Assembly (NCBI RefSeq): GCF_900109745.1 | Contig: NZ_FOAV01000017.1 | Span: 1-64,000 of the forward strand | Direction: 5' to 3' | Source: Roseateles sp. YR242 | GTDB lineage: Bacteria; Pseudomonadota; Gammaproteobacteria; Burkholderiales; Burkholderiaceae_C | Length of the DNA stretch: 64,000 bases | Shown: one piece after another, positions 1-9,701 of the stretch | Layout of the letters: every line of letters starts with the position of its first letter | Numbering within the stretch: position 1 is the stretch's first letter | Program-made: the position numbers and the translations under genes | The notes under the pieces: model-generated | Databases searched by the model: none | Seen by the model: only the letters and a program-made list of their open reading frames with translations | What the model was told of the DNA's origin: nothing

Positions 1-69
1 ATCGTCTACGGCGTGCTCAAGTCCAAGCAGCCCTTCAACCCCCACCAAATCTCGATCGAAGAGACTTGA
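1..69 (+). CDS. C-terminal end of a probable IS110-like transposase (cut by window edge)
   Basis: An open frame enters from the left edge and ends with TGA at 67-69. Only 22 residues are visible, including VYGVLKSKQPFNPH. The pattern of a hydrophobic stretch, then LKS, then PF-P resembles the extreme C terminus of IS110/IS1111-type transposases. This is family resemblance from memory over a very short segment. Degraded IS110-like sequence also appears near 23.8 kb, so such elements fit this genome. It could instead be the end of an unrelated protein. Confidence 0.4.
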   Translation: MVYGVLKSKQPFNPHQISIEET

Positions 70-276
70 CGCTTAGAACGGTGTCTTGACTTCCGCAAAA
101 GGCACCCGGATCAGCACCTTCCGAACCGAGAACCGCAACGAATTAACCCAGCGTTGCGCAGCCTCGGTCAGTACTCCGTCTACCTGGCAACGCCATTCCG
201 GGAGCCAGTCCATCACAAAGTGCAACGCGTGCGGTACCCGGGTAGCAAAGGAGAACGAGAGGCAGGAGGCGAGCGC
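70..276 (-). other. Unassigned stretch with an open minus frame behind the lipoprotein gene
   Basis: Between the transposase tail and the lipoprotein stop, the minus strand stays open in the same frame as the lipoprotein for 67 codons after its TGA, ending in TAA at 73-75. The downstream half contains VDGVLTEAAQRWVNSLRF and RKVLIRVPFAEVKTPF, which look protein-like. There is no good ribosome binding site. It could be the tail of a disrupted gene or a chance open frame; I do not recognise it. Confidence 0.25.
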
Positions 277-930
277 TCAGCCCGGCAGAGGCAGCGACGC
301 CAGTTCACGCATCAGCTCACCAATATTGGCCCGCAAGGCACCCTCCGTGGCAATGCGAAGTTGCTCGGTAGGACTGAGGCTGTCGTCAATGCCAGCCTTC
401 TGCGTGGTACGCAAGGTGCGCTGGTACAGCGCCGTCTTGGCGCCACGCTCGGTCAAGGTGTAGCGCACTGCAATGGCCACCTCGGGCGAGACCGGCACCT
501 GCGGCTGCGCCAGCGCCAAAAGCTCCACCTTGAGCTGGTATCGCCCCGTGTCCGGCACGTCCGGCATCAGGCCCAACCGCCGCAACGACTCCTGGTAAGC
601 CTGCGTCAGGCTCATGTCGGTGATGCGAGTTCCCCACCATCGCGAGGTCTCCTCACCCCCCTTCACCGGCAGCAGGTCCACATTGCGGCGCAATTGCGGA
701 CTGATCCAGGAACGGAGCTGCAACGACTCCATGTCCGTGATCGTGAGCTCCAACGGCCGGGCCGGTGCCCCACAGCCGCTCAACACCATGGACAAGACCG
801 CCGCAGCAGCCAACGGCTGCCAGGCTGAAGCCAACGGCCGCCACGCAGAAGCCAAAGCCCGGTGCGCACGCCCATAGGCATGCGCCCCAGGGCGCCGGAG
901 GTGAGCAGGGCTGCGGTCGATCATGCCCAT
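277..930 (-). CDS. Predicted lipoprotein of unknown function
   Basis: This 217-residue protein begins at the ATG at 930, preceded by a GAAGG-type ribosome binding site. A TTG at 1008, overlapping the end of the upstream amidase gene, would add 26 poorly ordered residues. The N terminus is long and basic, followed by a hydrophobic stretch and an LSGC lipobox, so export and lipidation are likely. The rest is soluble, with no domain I can name. It follows the amidase gene on the same strand and is probably in the YhdP-amidase operon. A role in envelope maintenance is only inferred from lipidation and neighbours. Confidence 0.7.
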   Translation of the reverse strand: MGMIDRSPAHLRRPGAHAYGRAHRALASAWRPLASAWQPLAAAAVLSMVLSGCGAPARPLELTITDMESLQLRSWISPQLRRNVDLLPVKGGEETSRWWGTRITDMSLTQAYQESLRRLGLMPDVPDTGRYQLKVELLALAQPQVPVSPEVAIAVRYTLTERGAKTALYQRTLRTTQKAGIDDSLSPTEQLRIATEGALRANIGELMRELASLPLPG

Positions 931-1004
931 GATCTTGCCTTCATCAGGCACGCCGTGGTGACCGGAAGTGAGCGGGAATCGGCCTGGAAACCCACGCTTA
1001 AGCC

Positions 1005-1853
1005 TCAAAGCCGCCGGTGGTTCAGCGCAGGCAATTGCTGGCGCACCTGCTTGAGCCGCGCCGGATCCATGTCCGCCAGGGCAAGGCCTTCACCCTCGGG
1101 GAGGCAGGCCAGCACCTCGCCCCAAGGGTCGATCACCATGCTGTGCCCCCAGGTGCGGCGCCCGTTTTCATGCAGGCCGCCCTGAGCCGCCGCAATGACA
1201 AAGGCCTGGTTCTCGACAGCGCGTGCCCGCAGCAGCAGCTCCCAGTGAGCCTGGCCCGTGGTGTAGGTGAAGGCTGCGGGGACACTGATGAGATCCAGCG
1301 GCGGCTGGCCCTCGGTGAAGTTCATGGCCCGGTACAGCTCCGGGAAACGCAAGTCATAACAGACGGACAAGCCGATGCGCAGGTCCGGATCACCACCGCC
1401 CAGCCGGGCCACCACCGTGGACGGGGCATCCCCCGCCTCCAGCACACGACCTTCGTCGTAATGCTCGCGGCCGTTGTCGTAGCGGAAGAGGTGCAGCTTG
1501 TCGTAACGGGCCGCCACCGAGCCGTCCGGCGCGAATACACAGGTGCTGTTGCGCACCCGCTCGGCCGGGACAGGCCCGCCCTCCAGCGCCATGGGCAGCG
1601 TGCCCCCCAGAATCCACAGGCCCGTGTCCCGCGCCGCACGGCTGAGCATGCCCTGAATGGGCGCGTCCAGATCACCCGCCCGCTCGGCAAAGGCGAGCTT
1701 GTCGCCATCCTGCTGACCCATGAGGCAGAAATACTCGGGCAGGGAGACCAGGCGCGCACCCTGCGCTGCAGCCTGTTCAATCCAGTGCCGGGCCCGGTCC
1801 AGGTTGGCCTGGAGGCTGGTGCCGGACACCATCTGGATGGCGGCGATCTTCAT
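1005..1853 (-). CDS. Carbon-nitrogen hydrolase, Nit1/deaminated-glutathione amidase type
   Basis: A 282-residue nitrilase-superfamily amidase. The catalytic triad is visible as Glu40 (SLPEYF), Lys119 (RYDKLHLF) and Cys165 (SVCYDLRFPELYR). The DKLHLF and CYDLRFPELYR strings are typical of the Nit1/Nit2 branch, which hydrolyses deaminated glutathione or omega-amides of 2-oxo acids; the enzyme is cytosolic. Full length for the family. Its start overlaps the stop of the upstream YhdP gene by four bases (ATGA), which implies translational coupling. Exact substrate (deaminated glutathione or 2-oxoglutaramate) cannot be told from sequence alone. Confidence 0.9.
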   Translation of the reverse strand: MKIAAIQMVSGTSLQANLDRARHWIEQAAAQGARLVSLPEYFCLMGQQDGDKLAFAERAGDLDAPIQGMLSRAARDTGLWILGGTLPMALEGGPVPAERVRNSTCVFAPDGSVAARYDKLHLFRYDNGREHYDEGRVLEAGDAPSTVVARLGGGDPDLRIGLSVCYDLRFPELYRAMNFTEGQPPLDLISVPAAFTYTTGQAHWELLLRARAVENQAFVIAAAQGGLHENGRRTWGHSMVIDPWGEVLACLPEGEGLALADMDPARLKQVRQQLPALNHRRL

Positions 1854-4800
1854 GGTGCGCTGTCTCCTTCGGTGTGCGGCGGGCTCGCCGCCTGCGCAGT
1901 GCCGGTCTTGCCGTCTGGCGTGGTGCCCTGCGGTGCGCTCTGCGGCAACGCCCGGCGCGGCAACTGCTCAATCTTGGGGTCGCTCCAACTGCCCGTCACA
2001 CGGAATTCCTCCGTGCTGGCCGCAGCGATGGGTTTGCGCAACAGCCACTGGGCCAGGAAGGTGCCCAGCCCAATGGCCGGGTTGATGGCGGCATACGCCA
2101 GCGCCGCGCCCCCCGCATTGATCTCGGGCACGACCAGCACGTGCAGGTCCTGCGTCTCCGCCGCCAGGTCCGCAGAGCCTTCCATCAGCACCGCCGCCGC
2201 CAACCCCCGCATGCGCAGGTTGTCGCTGCGGGCCACCCCTTTGGCAATCTGGATGTCCCCGCCCACGTTGTCGAAGGCGAAACCCTCCGAGAAGACGTCC
2301 CGGAAGTCCAGCGTCAGCCGTCGCGGAATGGACTGCAGGCTCAGCACGCCCAGCAGCCGACCCACCCCAGGCTCCGCTTTCAGGAACTGGCCCGCATCCA
2401 TGGAAACCTTGAGCTTGCCCGTCATGGATGGGTAATCCAGCGAGAGCGGCGAACCCTGCCAGGCCAGTTGGCCCGTCAACGTGCCCTTGCCGTGACGCAG
2501 CACCTGGCCTTGCCCCATACGCTCCAGCAACTTGCCGGCATCCACCACGTCCAGCTTCCAGTCCAGGTCCGTCCGGCGCGTGGATTTGCCCGCAGCCTCC
2601 GGAGCCCACTGGCCCGTGGCGCTGAGCGTGGCGTCTTCATTCTTGAGCAGCAGCTTGTTGAGCTTCCAGTCGCGAGCATCGGTCTGCTGCTGCGCCTCGA
2701 TCTCCAACCGGCCCAGGCGCTTGCCCTTGAGCTCGAAGTTCTCGACCAGGATGTCCAGCGTCGGGATGGAACTGGGCTGGCTGTCCAGCAACTGCTCCAC
2801 CGAGTCTGCATCCGTCTTGGGGACCGAGAGCCGCGCCAGGCGGGCAAAGACCCGCCCCGGCTGATTGGGCCGCGCCAGGCGCACCTGGATGAAGCCGCTG
2901 AGCTGCTCGGCATCGATGGAGGCGCTCCAGGTGTTGGCGGCGCTGTCATGCGTGAGGCCGGCGACGACACGGTTGAGCGTGCGCCCGTTCATCTGCAGCG
3001 TCTGCACCTTCAAGGCCAGTTGGGACGGCGCGTACGCGCCTTCGGCGGCGGAGTCCGCTGCCGTGTCCGTGCCGTTGCCGGCGCCCAGCCCGGTGGTGGT
3101 GCTGCCCATCAGCCGAGGCAGGGCACTTTGCCAGGCATCCGCATTGAACTGGTTGAGCGCCGCGCGGGCGATCACGCCCTGGGCGGGCAGGTCGGGCAGC
3201 TTTTCTCCCACCGCCACGGCGCCGCGCAGGACACGGGCGGATTCGCCGGTGATGTCTCGTTGGTAGACCGCCGCCACAGGGCCAGCCTCCACGCGCAATT
3301 CCTCACGCTGAGCGCCGGCCGGCGCGGCGATGGCGCGGGTGCTGACCTTCAAGGGCCATGTCTCATCCGCGCCCTTGCGCAAGGGCGCCGGCAGGTCGAT
3401 ACCGATGCCCTGCAGCGAGCTGGTGAGCGCGATCTCGGTCTGGCCCTTGTTGATGCCCAGCTCGAACCGCACGGCCGCCTGGCCCGTCATGACCGAGGCC
3501 GCATGCGGACCCAGGCCCAGCTCCGGCGCATTGCGCAGCGCCTCGGCCGTCACCGTGCCGTTGGCCACGAAGCGCATGCTGCCATCCGTCAGTGAGCCGC
3601 CTTCGAAGGTGGCGTCGCCACCCAGCACCCGAGCCTGACCCCCCCGGATCTGCACCCCCTTCTGGTCGAAGTCGATGCGCGCGCGGGTCTGGGCGAAGAA
3701 CGGGGCGTCCGGGCGCAGACGCATGTCGTTGCCGGTCAGCAGGACCTGCCCTTTGACGGTGGTGTCGTCAATATGAGCCAGCGGCAGCTTCAGCGCCAGC
3801 TTGAGGGACATCGGGCCGCTCGCCACTGTGTTGTCCAACGCGTGGCTGGTCAGCTCGCTAATGGGCGAGTGATGGACATAACGCAAGGCGTCCGCCAATG
3901 CGCCGCGGCCCTCGCCGGAGATGTCCAGCACGGGGCTGTGGTGGTAGAGATCCGTGATCTGGCCCTGGACGTTGGACAGCTCCACGCCGGAGAGCCGCGC
4001 GCGGCCGTTGCGGATGCTCATGCTGGCACGGTCGAAGATCAGCTCGGCGTTGAGCTGGTCCATGGCCGGCCAGGGTGAGTTGAAGGCGGGATGGCTCTCA
4101 TCGGCCGGGTGGCTGGGCACATAGGCCAGCGTCAGGTCGCGCACCTGGCTGCTGATCTTGAAGATGCCCTTGCTGCGCGGCGCATCGAACGGAAAGTCCG
4201 CCAGGTCGCCCTGCATGCGCACCGCCACCTTGTGGACCGTGCCGTCACGGATGGCGTCGCGCACATAACGGCGGGCGTCAGACCCCATGCTGGCGGGGAG
4301 ATAGCGCAGCACCCGGTCGGCACGCACCTCCTCGATGTGGCCGGTGAGGTCCAGGCGCCCGATGTCGTGGGGGCGCTTGACGGCGCCGCTGCTCTGCCAG
4401 GTGCCGTCCAGGTCCGCCTGCAGGTCGTCCGTGATGAGGCGAACCTTATTGAACTGAACCGTCCAGACGGGGCCCGCCGGGGCCTGCGCGGCGGAGGCCA
4501 CGGAGGACGCCGAGGACGCCCGCTGCCCGGCCGACTGTTGTGCCGCCTGGGCCGCCAGCCTCGCCAGCCCGCCGCCCGGGCCGGTGCTGGCCTCCGGGGT
4601 CTGGGCGCGCCAGGTGAGCGAGGCCTGCGCATGGCGCAGCGGGAGGGTGGCCTCCTCAAACACACCAGGCAGGGTGATATCGCCATCCTTGATGGTGAGC
4701 GAGGCGGTGCCGCCCTGGTCGGTGGCGTCGAATTGCAGGTCGGCGTTGTTGACACCCGGCCGGCCGGTGGCTGGCGCCGAAGCCGGATCGTCCGCTGCCA

Positions 4801-6205
4801 CCAATTCGGCCGCCGCCAGGTGCAGGCCTTGCAACTGGCCCTTGGCTCGGTAGCTGCGCGGGTGTTCCAGCGGGCCGTCCCAGTGCACCTGCAGCGCGTT
4901 CAGCAGGCCGGCGGGCTTCATGTCCGCCACCAAGGTGCGCGGGGCTTCCCCCACCGGCAGGCGGGAGAGGATCTGGGCACCCAGGGTCAGGTCAAGTTGC
5001 TGGGCTTCGAAGTCCCCCCCCGTGACCTGGCCGGTCTTGCCATCACGCTTGAGTTCCAGCGCCCAGTCAGATCGTGGCCAATCCAGCCCATCACCCGCAC
5101 GGAAACCCAGTTGACGGGCCTGCAGCACGAACTGATCGGGCGTCTGCTTCATCACCAGCCGGCCTTCAATTCGGGCCAGATCCAGTTCCGGCAGGGCCGG
5201 GGCCACCCGCAGCTTCACGGCGCGCAGGCCCATGTCCAGCGTCAGGCTGCTGGGCTGGCCTTTGTTGACATCCAGCCAGGCGCGCAGCGCGCCATCGCCT
5301 TCGTTGAGTTCAAACGGGAGATCCAGATAGCGGCGCAGTTCCCGAACATCGGTGCGGGGCAGGTCGGCATAGAGCTGGCCGCTCCATTGCTGCACCGCAC
5401 CAGGGCGTGCCAGCAGGGATTGGGTGAACTGGCCGCGCAGGCTGAAGCGTTCACCCCAGCCCGCCGGCGGGGTCGCGTCCAGTCGCAACTGGTGGCGACG
5501 CAAGCCGTTGCGCAGCACCAGGTTCAGGTCGAAGAGCTCCAGCGGCGGGGCCTGGCGCAGTTCGTCCACCCAGCGGATGCGGCCATGCAGGATGACGAAC
5601 TCGTGCTGCTGGAAAAACCAGTCCGAGGCATCGTCCGAAGTGGAGGTGTTCTGGGGGCCGTCCACGCTGAGGCCGGCAATGAACACCCGGCCCTGGGCAT
5701 CCCGGCGGAGGAGAAGCTCCGGGCTGTCCAGCAGCAGCTGCGAGAAACGCAGCTCCAGCACCAGCAGCGAGCGGGCGGAAAGGGCGGCATTGACCCTGGG
5801 CAGACGCAGGGCTTCCCGGCCGGATGGGTCGGTCAGGCGGACGTCACGCAGGTCCAGGGCGGGGATCCAGCCGGTGGAATTGGCCTTGATGCTGCCGATA
5901 TGGACCTGTATCCCCAATGCTCGGGTGGCTTGCTTTTCGAGCTCGGGGCGCCAGTCATCGATGTGGGGCAGAATCGCCCACTGCAACGCCAGCCAGGCCG
6001 TCAGGAGCAGGGCCAGCAAGCCCAGCAGCGGCCCCATGATCCAGAGTGCGCAGCGGGTCCAGAAGCGTCGAGTGGATCGATGCGTTGAACGTTCTGTTGT
6101 ACGTCCTGCACGTTGCGACACGACCGGGGACCCGGTGTCAGAGCTGGAATCGGCGGGAGAGGACATGTAAGAGGTAACGGCGGTCGCCGAATCTAGCACA
6201 GCCAT
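1850..6205 (-). CDS. yhdP: YhdP-family AsmA-like envelope protein
   Basis: A 1451-residue protein with a short cytoplasmic N terminus, one strong membrane helix (about residues 52-75, WIMGPLLGLLALLLTAWLAL) and a very long periplasmic region rich in beta-strand, the layout of the YhdP/TamB/AsmA bridge proteins. Near the end, the segment containing GRLLGVLSLQSIPRRLTLDF is the hallmark of the AsmA-like C-terminal domain in YhdP. Family members carry phospholipids between inner and outer membranes. The start at 6205 lies only 8 bp from the divergent glnE start; Met14 (6166) is an alternative. The gene heads a minus-strand unit with the amidase and lipoprotein. Confidence 0.9.
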   Translation of the reverse strand: MAVLDSATAVTSYMSSPADSSSDTGSPVVSQRAGRTTERSTHRSTRRFWTRCALWIMGPLLGLLALLLTAWLALQWAILPHIDDWRPELEKQATRALGIQVHIGSIKANSTGWIPALDLRDVRLTDPSGREALRLPRVNAALSARSLLVLELRFSQLLLDSPELLLRRDAQGRVFIAGLSVDGPQNTSTSDDASDWFFQQHEFVILHGRIRWVDELRQAPPLELFDLNLVLRNGLRRHQLRLDATPPAGWGERFSLRGQFTQSLLARPGAVQQWSGQLYADLPRTDVRELRRYLDLPFELNEGDGALRAWLDVNKGQPSSLTLDMGLRAVKLRVAPALPELDLARIEGRLVMKQTPDQFVLQARQLGFRAGDGLDWPRSDWALELKRDGKTGQVTGGDFEAQQLDLTLGAQILSRLPVGEAPRTLVADMKPAGLLNALQVHWDGPLEHPRSYRAKGQLQGLHLAAAELVAADDPASAPATGRPGVNNADLQFDATDQGGTASLTIKDGDITLPGVFEEATLPLRHAQASLTWRAQTPEASTGPGGGLARLAAQAAQQSAGQRASSASSVASAAQAPAGPVWTVQFNKVRLITDDLQADLDGTWQSSGAVKRPHDIGRLDLTGHIEEVRADRVLRYLPASMGSDARRYVRDAIRDGTVHKVAVRMQGDLADFPFDAPRSKGIFKISSQVRDLTLAYVPSHPADESHPAFNSPWPAMDQLNAELIFDRASMSIRNGRARLSGVELSNVQGQITDLYHHSPVLDISGEGRGALADALRYVHHSPISELTSHALDNTVASGPMSLKLALKLPLAHIDDTTVKGQVLLTGNDMRLRPDAPFFAQTRARIDFDQKGVQIRGGQARVLGGDATFEGGSLTDGSMRFVANGTVTAEALRNAPELGLGPHAASVMTGQAAVRFELGINKGQTEIALTSSLQGIGIDLPAPLRKGADETWPLKVSTRAIAAPAGAQREELRVEAGPVAAVYQRDITGESARVLRGAVAVGEKLPDLPAQGVIARAALNQFNADAWQSALPRLMGSTTTGLGAGNGTDTAADSAAEGAYAPSQLALKVQTLQMNGRTLNRVVAGLTHDSAANTWSASIDAEQLSGFIQVRLARPNQPGRVFARLARLSVPKTDADSVEQLLDSQPSSIPTLDILVENFELKGKRLGRLEIEAQQQTDARDWKLNKLLLKNEDATLSATGQWAPEAAGKSTRRTDLDWKLDVVDAGKLLERMGQGQVLRHGKGTLTGQLAWQGSPLSLDYPSMTGKLKVSMDAGQFLKAEPGVGRLLGVLSLQSIPRRLTLDFRDVFSEGFAFDNVGGDIQIAKGVARSDNLRMRGLAAAVLMEGSADLAAETQDLHVLVVPEINAGGAALAYAAINPAIGLGTFLAQWLLRKPIAAASTEEFRVTGSWSDPKIEQLPRRALPQSAPQGTTPDGKTGTAQAASPPHTEGDSAP

Positions 6206-6213
6206 TCCGGGCC

Positions 6214-8976
6214 ATGAGCCAACAAGAGTTTTCTTTACCGATGGATTCAGTTGCCTCGGCTTTCGCCGCAGATCACAGCCGCTTTGTACAGCGGATCCGA
6301 CGCCGTTATGGCGCCGAATTGTCGCTGTTGCCGCCCGGCCTGCCGGACGACACGGTGATGCGCGACCTGGTGGACCGTCTAGGGCAAGATGGGCGCCCGC
6401 TGCCCGCCGCCCTGCGGGTGATGCGCCAACTGGTCCTGGAGCGCCTGGCGGTGCTGGACGTGGAGCAGGGCGCGCCCATGGCGCACGTGACGCAGGCCAT
6501 GACCCATCTGGCCGAGATCAGCCTGGACATCGGGCTGGCCCATTGCCGCGCGGAGCTGGATGCCCTGCACGGCAAGCCGCGCAATCACCAGGGCCAGGAG
6601 ATCGACTTCTGGGTGGTGGGCATGGGCAAGCTGGGCGGACGGGAACTGAACGTCTCGTCCGACATCGACCTGATCTATATCTATGAGGACGATGGCCAGA
6701 CCGACGGTTTGGCCGATGGCCGCCAGCGCATCACCGCGCATGAGTACTTTGCCCACCTCTCGCGTCGGCTCTCCACCCTGATCGGCGATGTGACCGAGGA
6801 CGGCCAGGTCTTCCGCGTGGACCTGGCGCTGCGCCCCAACGGAAATTCCGGCCCGCCGGCCGTCAGCCTGGCCATGCTGGAGGAGTATTTCCTGGTGCAG
6901 GGCCGCGAGTGGGAGCGGTTTGCCTGGTTGAAGAGCCGCGTGGTCGCCCCCCGGGCCAGCGTGGCCAATGGCCGGGCGCTGCAGCTGCGGGACCTGGTGC
7001 AGCCGTTTGTGTACCGCCGGTATCTGGATTACGGCGTCTTCGAAGGCCTGCGGCAACTGCATCGCAAGATCCGGGACGAAGCCCAGCGCCGCGCCGCTGG
7101 TCGGCCCGAGCGGGCCAATGATGTGAAGCTGTCGCGCGGCGGCATCCGTGAGATCGAATTCATCGTGCAGTTGCTGCAGGTGGTGCGCGGCGGGCAGTTC
7201 CCGGAAATCCGCACCCGCTCCACGCTGAAGGCGCTGAACCGGCTGGCCGCCCGCGGCCTGATGAAGCCCGAGACTGCTACCGAACTGGCCAAGGGCTACG
7301 ACTTCCTGCGCCGGGTGGAACACCGCATCCAGTACCTGGACGACCAGCAGACCCATTGCCTGCCCAGCGCCGATGAGGACCTGGGCTGGATTGCCCGCAG
7401 CATGGGCATGGCCTGCGAGCGCGATGCCTGCCAATTGCTGGACCGGCTGCTGGAAGTGCGTGAGCTGGTCGCCACCGAGTTCGATGCCCTGCTGCATGAC
7501 GGCGTGGCGCCTTCCTCGGGGGGTTGCCGCAATGGCATGTGTGGTGGCCCGCCGCTGCCGATCGACAGTGAGGAATTTCTCGACAAGCTGCAACCCGATC
7601 TGGCCGCGAGCGTGCGCCGCTGGGCCCAGCAGCCCCGGGTGCAGAGCCTGCGGGAGGAGTCCCGCCTTCGGCTGGCCAAGCTGGTGGGCCGCGCATCGCT
7701 GGCGGTCAAGCAGGGGGAGTGCACCCTGGAAGCCGCGCAGCGGTTTGTGGATTGGGTGGAGCCGCTGCTGCGCCGGGAGAGTTATCTGGCGCTGCTGGTG
7801 GAGCGGCCGGCCGTGCAGGGCCGCCTGCTGCGCCTGCTGGGGCTGGCGCGTTGGCCCATGCGTTATCTGATGCAGCACCCGGGCGTGATTGATGAACTGG
7901 CCGATACCCGTCTGCTGCATGAACGCTTCGACGGCCCGGCCTTCATCCAGGACCTGCAGGCCCGGCACGATGCCTGGGCTGAGCACGGCGAGGCTGACGA
8001 GGACGCGTTGCTGGACAGCTTGCGCCGCGCCCACCATGCTGAGGTCTTCCGCACGCTGGTGCGTGATGTGGAAGGCCAGCTCAGCGTGGAGCAGGTGGCG
8101 GACGAACTCTCGCTGCTGGCCGATGCCACGCTGCAGTGCGTCATCGCCTGGGCCTGGGACCGGCACAAGCAAAAGCATCGTCCTGACCCGCGCCTGGCCG
8201 TCATTGCTTACGGCAAGCTCGGCGGCAAGGAACTGGGCTACGGCAGCGACCTGGACCTGGTGTTCCTGTTCGACGACGACGACGAGAACGCGCCGGAGAT
8301 CTACGGCACCTTCGTCCGCAAGTTGATCACCTGGCTGACCCTGCGCACGGCAGCGGGTGAACTCTTCGATATCGACACGGCCTTGCGGCCCAACGGCAAC
8401 TCTGGCTTGCTGGTGACCTCGCTGACGTCGTTCGACCGCTACCAGACCGGTCGCGGAAGCAATACGGCATGGACCTGGGAACACCAGGCCATCACGCGGG
8501 CTCGATTCTGTGCGGGAGATGCCGCACTGGCGGAGCGGTTTGAAGCCACACGCCGGGCGGTGATCACTTCGGCGCGTGACCCGCAGGCGTTGCGCCAGGA
8601 AGTGGTGGCGATGCGCGAGAAGCTGCGTGCGGCGCGCCCGGTGCGGGAGGGCTTCTTCGATGTGAAGCACAGCCCGGGCGGCATGGTGGATGCCGAGTTC
8701 ACGCTGCAATACCTCATCCTGGCCCATGCGGGCGCGCATGAAGAGTTGCTGGCCAATGCCGGCAACATCGCCCTGCTGCAACGCGCCGAGGCAATGGACC
8801 TGCTGCCGCCCGGTGTGGGCCGTGCGGCGGCGGACGCCTACCGTGAGCTGCGGCGTGTGCAGCACCGGGCGCGGTTGAACGAGCAGGCCACCGCGCTGGA
8901 CGGCGAAGCCGCGCTGGCCCTGGCCCCACAGCGGGACGCCGTGCTGACCTTGTGGCACGCGGTGTTTGGCGGCTGA
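6214..8976 (+). CDS. glnE: Bifunctional glutamine synthetase adenylyltransferase/adenylyl-removing enzyme
   Basis: A 920-residue two-lobed enzyme that adenylylates and de-adenylylates glutamine synthetase in response to PII and glutamine. Both nucleotidyltransferase centres are present: GKLGGRELNVSSDIDLIY at about residues 138-155 (the removing half) and AYGKLGGKELGYGSDLDLVF at about residue 665 (the transferase half). Both keep the two metal-binding aspartates. Normal length for the family. No strong ribosome binding site precedes the ATG at 6214; ATG 6241 is an alternative start. The downstream protease gene begins 16 bp after the stop. Confidence 0.97.
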   Translation: MSQQEFSLPMDSVASAFAADHSRFVQRIRRRYGAELSLLPPGLPDDTVMRDLVDRLGQDGRPLPAALRVMRQLVLERLAVLDVEQGAPMAHVTQAMTHLAEISLDIGLAHCRAELDALHGKPRNHQGQEIDFWVVGMGKLGGRELNVSSDIDLIYIYEDDGQTDGLADGRQRITAHEYFAHLSRRLSTLIGDVTEDGQVFRVDLALRPNGNSGPPAVSLAMLEEYFLVQGREWERFAWLKSRVVAPRASVANGRALQLRDLVQPFVYRRYLDYGVFEGLRQLHRKIRDEAQRRAAGRPERANDVKLSRGGIREIEFIVQLLQVVRGGQFPEIRTRSTLKALNRLAARGLMKPETATELAKGYDFLRRVEHRIQYLDDQQTHCLPSADEDLGWIARSMGMACERDACQLLDRLLEVRELVATEFDALLHDGVAPSSGGCRNGMCGGPPLPIDSEEFLDKLQPDLAASVRRWAQQPRVQSLREESRLRLAKLVGRASLAVKQGECTLEAAQRFVDWVEPLLRRESYLALLVERPAVQGRLLRLLGLARWPMRYLMQHPGVIDELADTRLLHERFDGPAFIQDLQARHDAWAEHGEADEDALLDSLRRAHHAEVFRTLVRDVEGQLSVEQVADELSLLADATLQCVIAWAWDRHKQKHRPDPRLAVIAYGKLGGKELGYGSDLDLVFLFDDDDENAPEIYGTFVRKLITWLTLRTAAGELFDIDTALRPNGNSGLLVTSLTSFDRYQTGRGSNTAWTWEHQAITRARFCAGDAALAERFEATRRAVITSARDPQALRQEVVAMREKLRAARPVREGFFDVKHSPGGMVDAEFTLQYLILAHAGAHEELLANAGNIALLQRAEAMDLLPPGVGRAAADAYRELRRVQHRARLNEQATALDGEAALALAPQRDAVLTLWHAVFGG

Positions 8977-8992
8977 CGGCGGAGCGAAGCAG

Positions 8993-9637
8993 ATGCCGGG
9001 TCGTGCATGGTTGCTGCTGGCGGTCGGGTTGGCTGCCGGGGCCCTGCTGACCTGGGTCCAGCCGCCCGCCGTGCAGGCCGCCCTGGAATGGCAGCCCGAT
9101 CGGGCCTGGGAGCAACCCTGGCGTGCCTTCACGGCGGCGCTGCTGCACTGGAGCCCGCAACACCTGATTGCCAACCTGGCCGGTTGTGCCGTGGTGGGGC
9201 TGCTGGGCGTGACGGCGAGGCTGGGTAGGCGCGAGGCGTTGGCCTGGCTGCTGGCCTGGCCCCTGACGCAGCTCGGGCTGCTGTGGGAGCCGCAGCTGAC
9301 GCGTTTTGGCGGGCTCTCCGGTGTGCTGCATGCCGGGGTGGCGGTGGCGGCCGTGGCGCTGCTGCGCGCACCGAGGGCGCATGGCCGTACCCGGGCGATC
9401 GGGTTGCTGATCGCGATCGGACTGGCCGTGAAGGTCGCGGGTGAGCAGCCGCTGGCAGACCCACCGCTGCGCCACTGGGAGGGCTGGAGCATCTCGATCG
9501 CGCCGCTGGCCCATCTCACCGGGGTGGTGAGCGGCACCTTGACGGCGGTGATCGGCATGGTGGGTGCGGCCTGGTGGGCGCGCCGGCACGGCACTGCGGC
9601 AGCAACAGAGCAGACAAAAGCTCGGCCGATTCAGTAA
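8993..9637 (+). CDS. Rhombosortase-like rhomboid intramembrane protease
   Basis: A 214-residue polytopic membrane protein. It has the rhombosortase pattern: an HWSPQHLIANLAG segment (His and Asn of the second helix), then GGLSGVLHAG, where Ser of GLSG would be the nucleophile and a later membrane histidine the base. Rhombosortases process proteins with GlyGly-CTERM tails; no protein with such a tail is encoded here, so its substrate lies elsewhere. The start at ATG 8993 is preferred over an upstream in-frame TTG inside glnE because GGAG lies 9 bases ahead. It probably shares the glnE transcript. An ordinary rhomboid is the alternative. Confidence 0.75.
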   Translation: MPGRAWLLLAVGLAAGALLTWVQPPAVQAALEWQPDRAWEQPWRAFTAALLHWSPQHLIANLAGCAVVGLLGVTARLGRREALAWLLAWPLTQLGLLWEPQLTRFGGLSGVLHAGVAVAAVALLRAPRAHGRTRAIGLLIAIGLAVKVAGEQPLADPPLRHWEGWSISIAPLAHLTGVVSGTLTAVIGMVGAAWWARRHGTAAATEQTKARPIQ

Positions 9638-9701
9638 AAGTGCCCATGGGCGTGGGCCTGGGCTGCCCCGAAGATGCGCGGGCACCCCACACTTCACAGA
9701 C

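Noticed and set aside
1017-6088. Long plus-strand open frames (1017-2435, 1874-3595, 4091-6088) opposite the amidase and YhdP genes
   Set aside because: Composition is Arg/Gln/His-rich, typical of the antisense of GC-rich genes; no domains, and the minus-strand proteins are clearly real.
6379-9594. A 1071-codon minus-strand frame opposite glnE and the rhombosortase-like gene
   Set aside because: Shadow of glnE; no recognisable domain and low-complexity translation.
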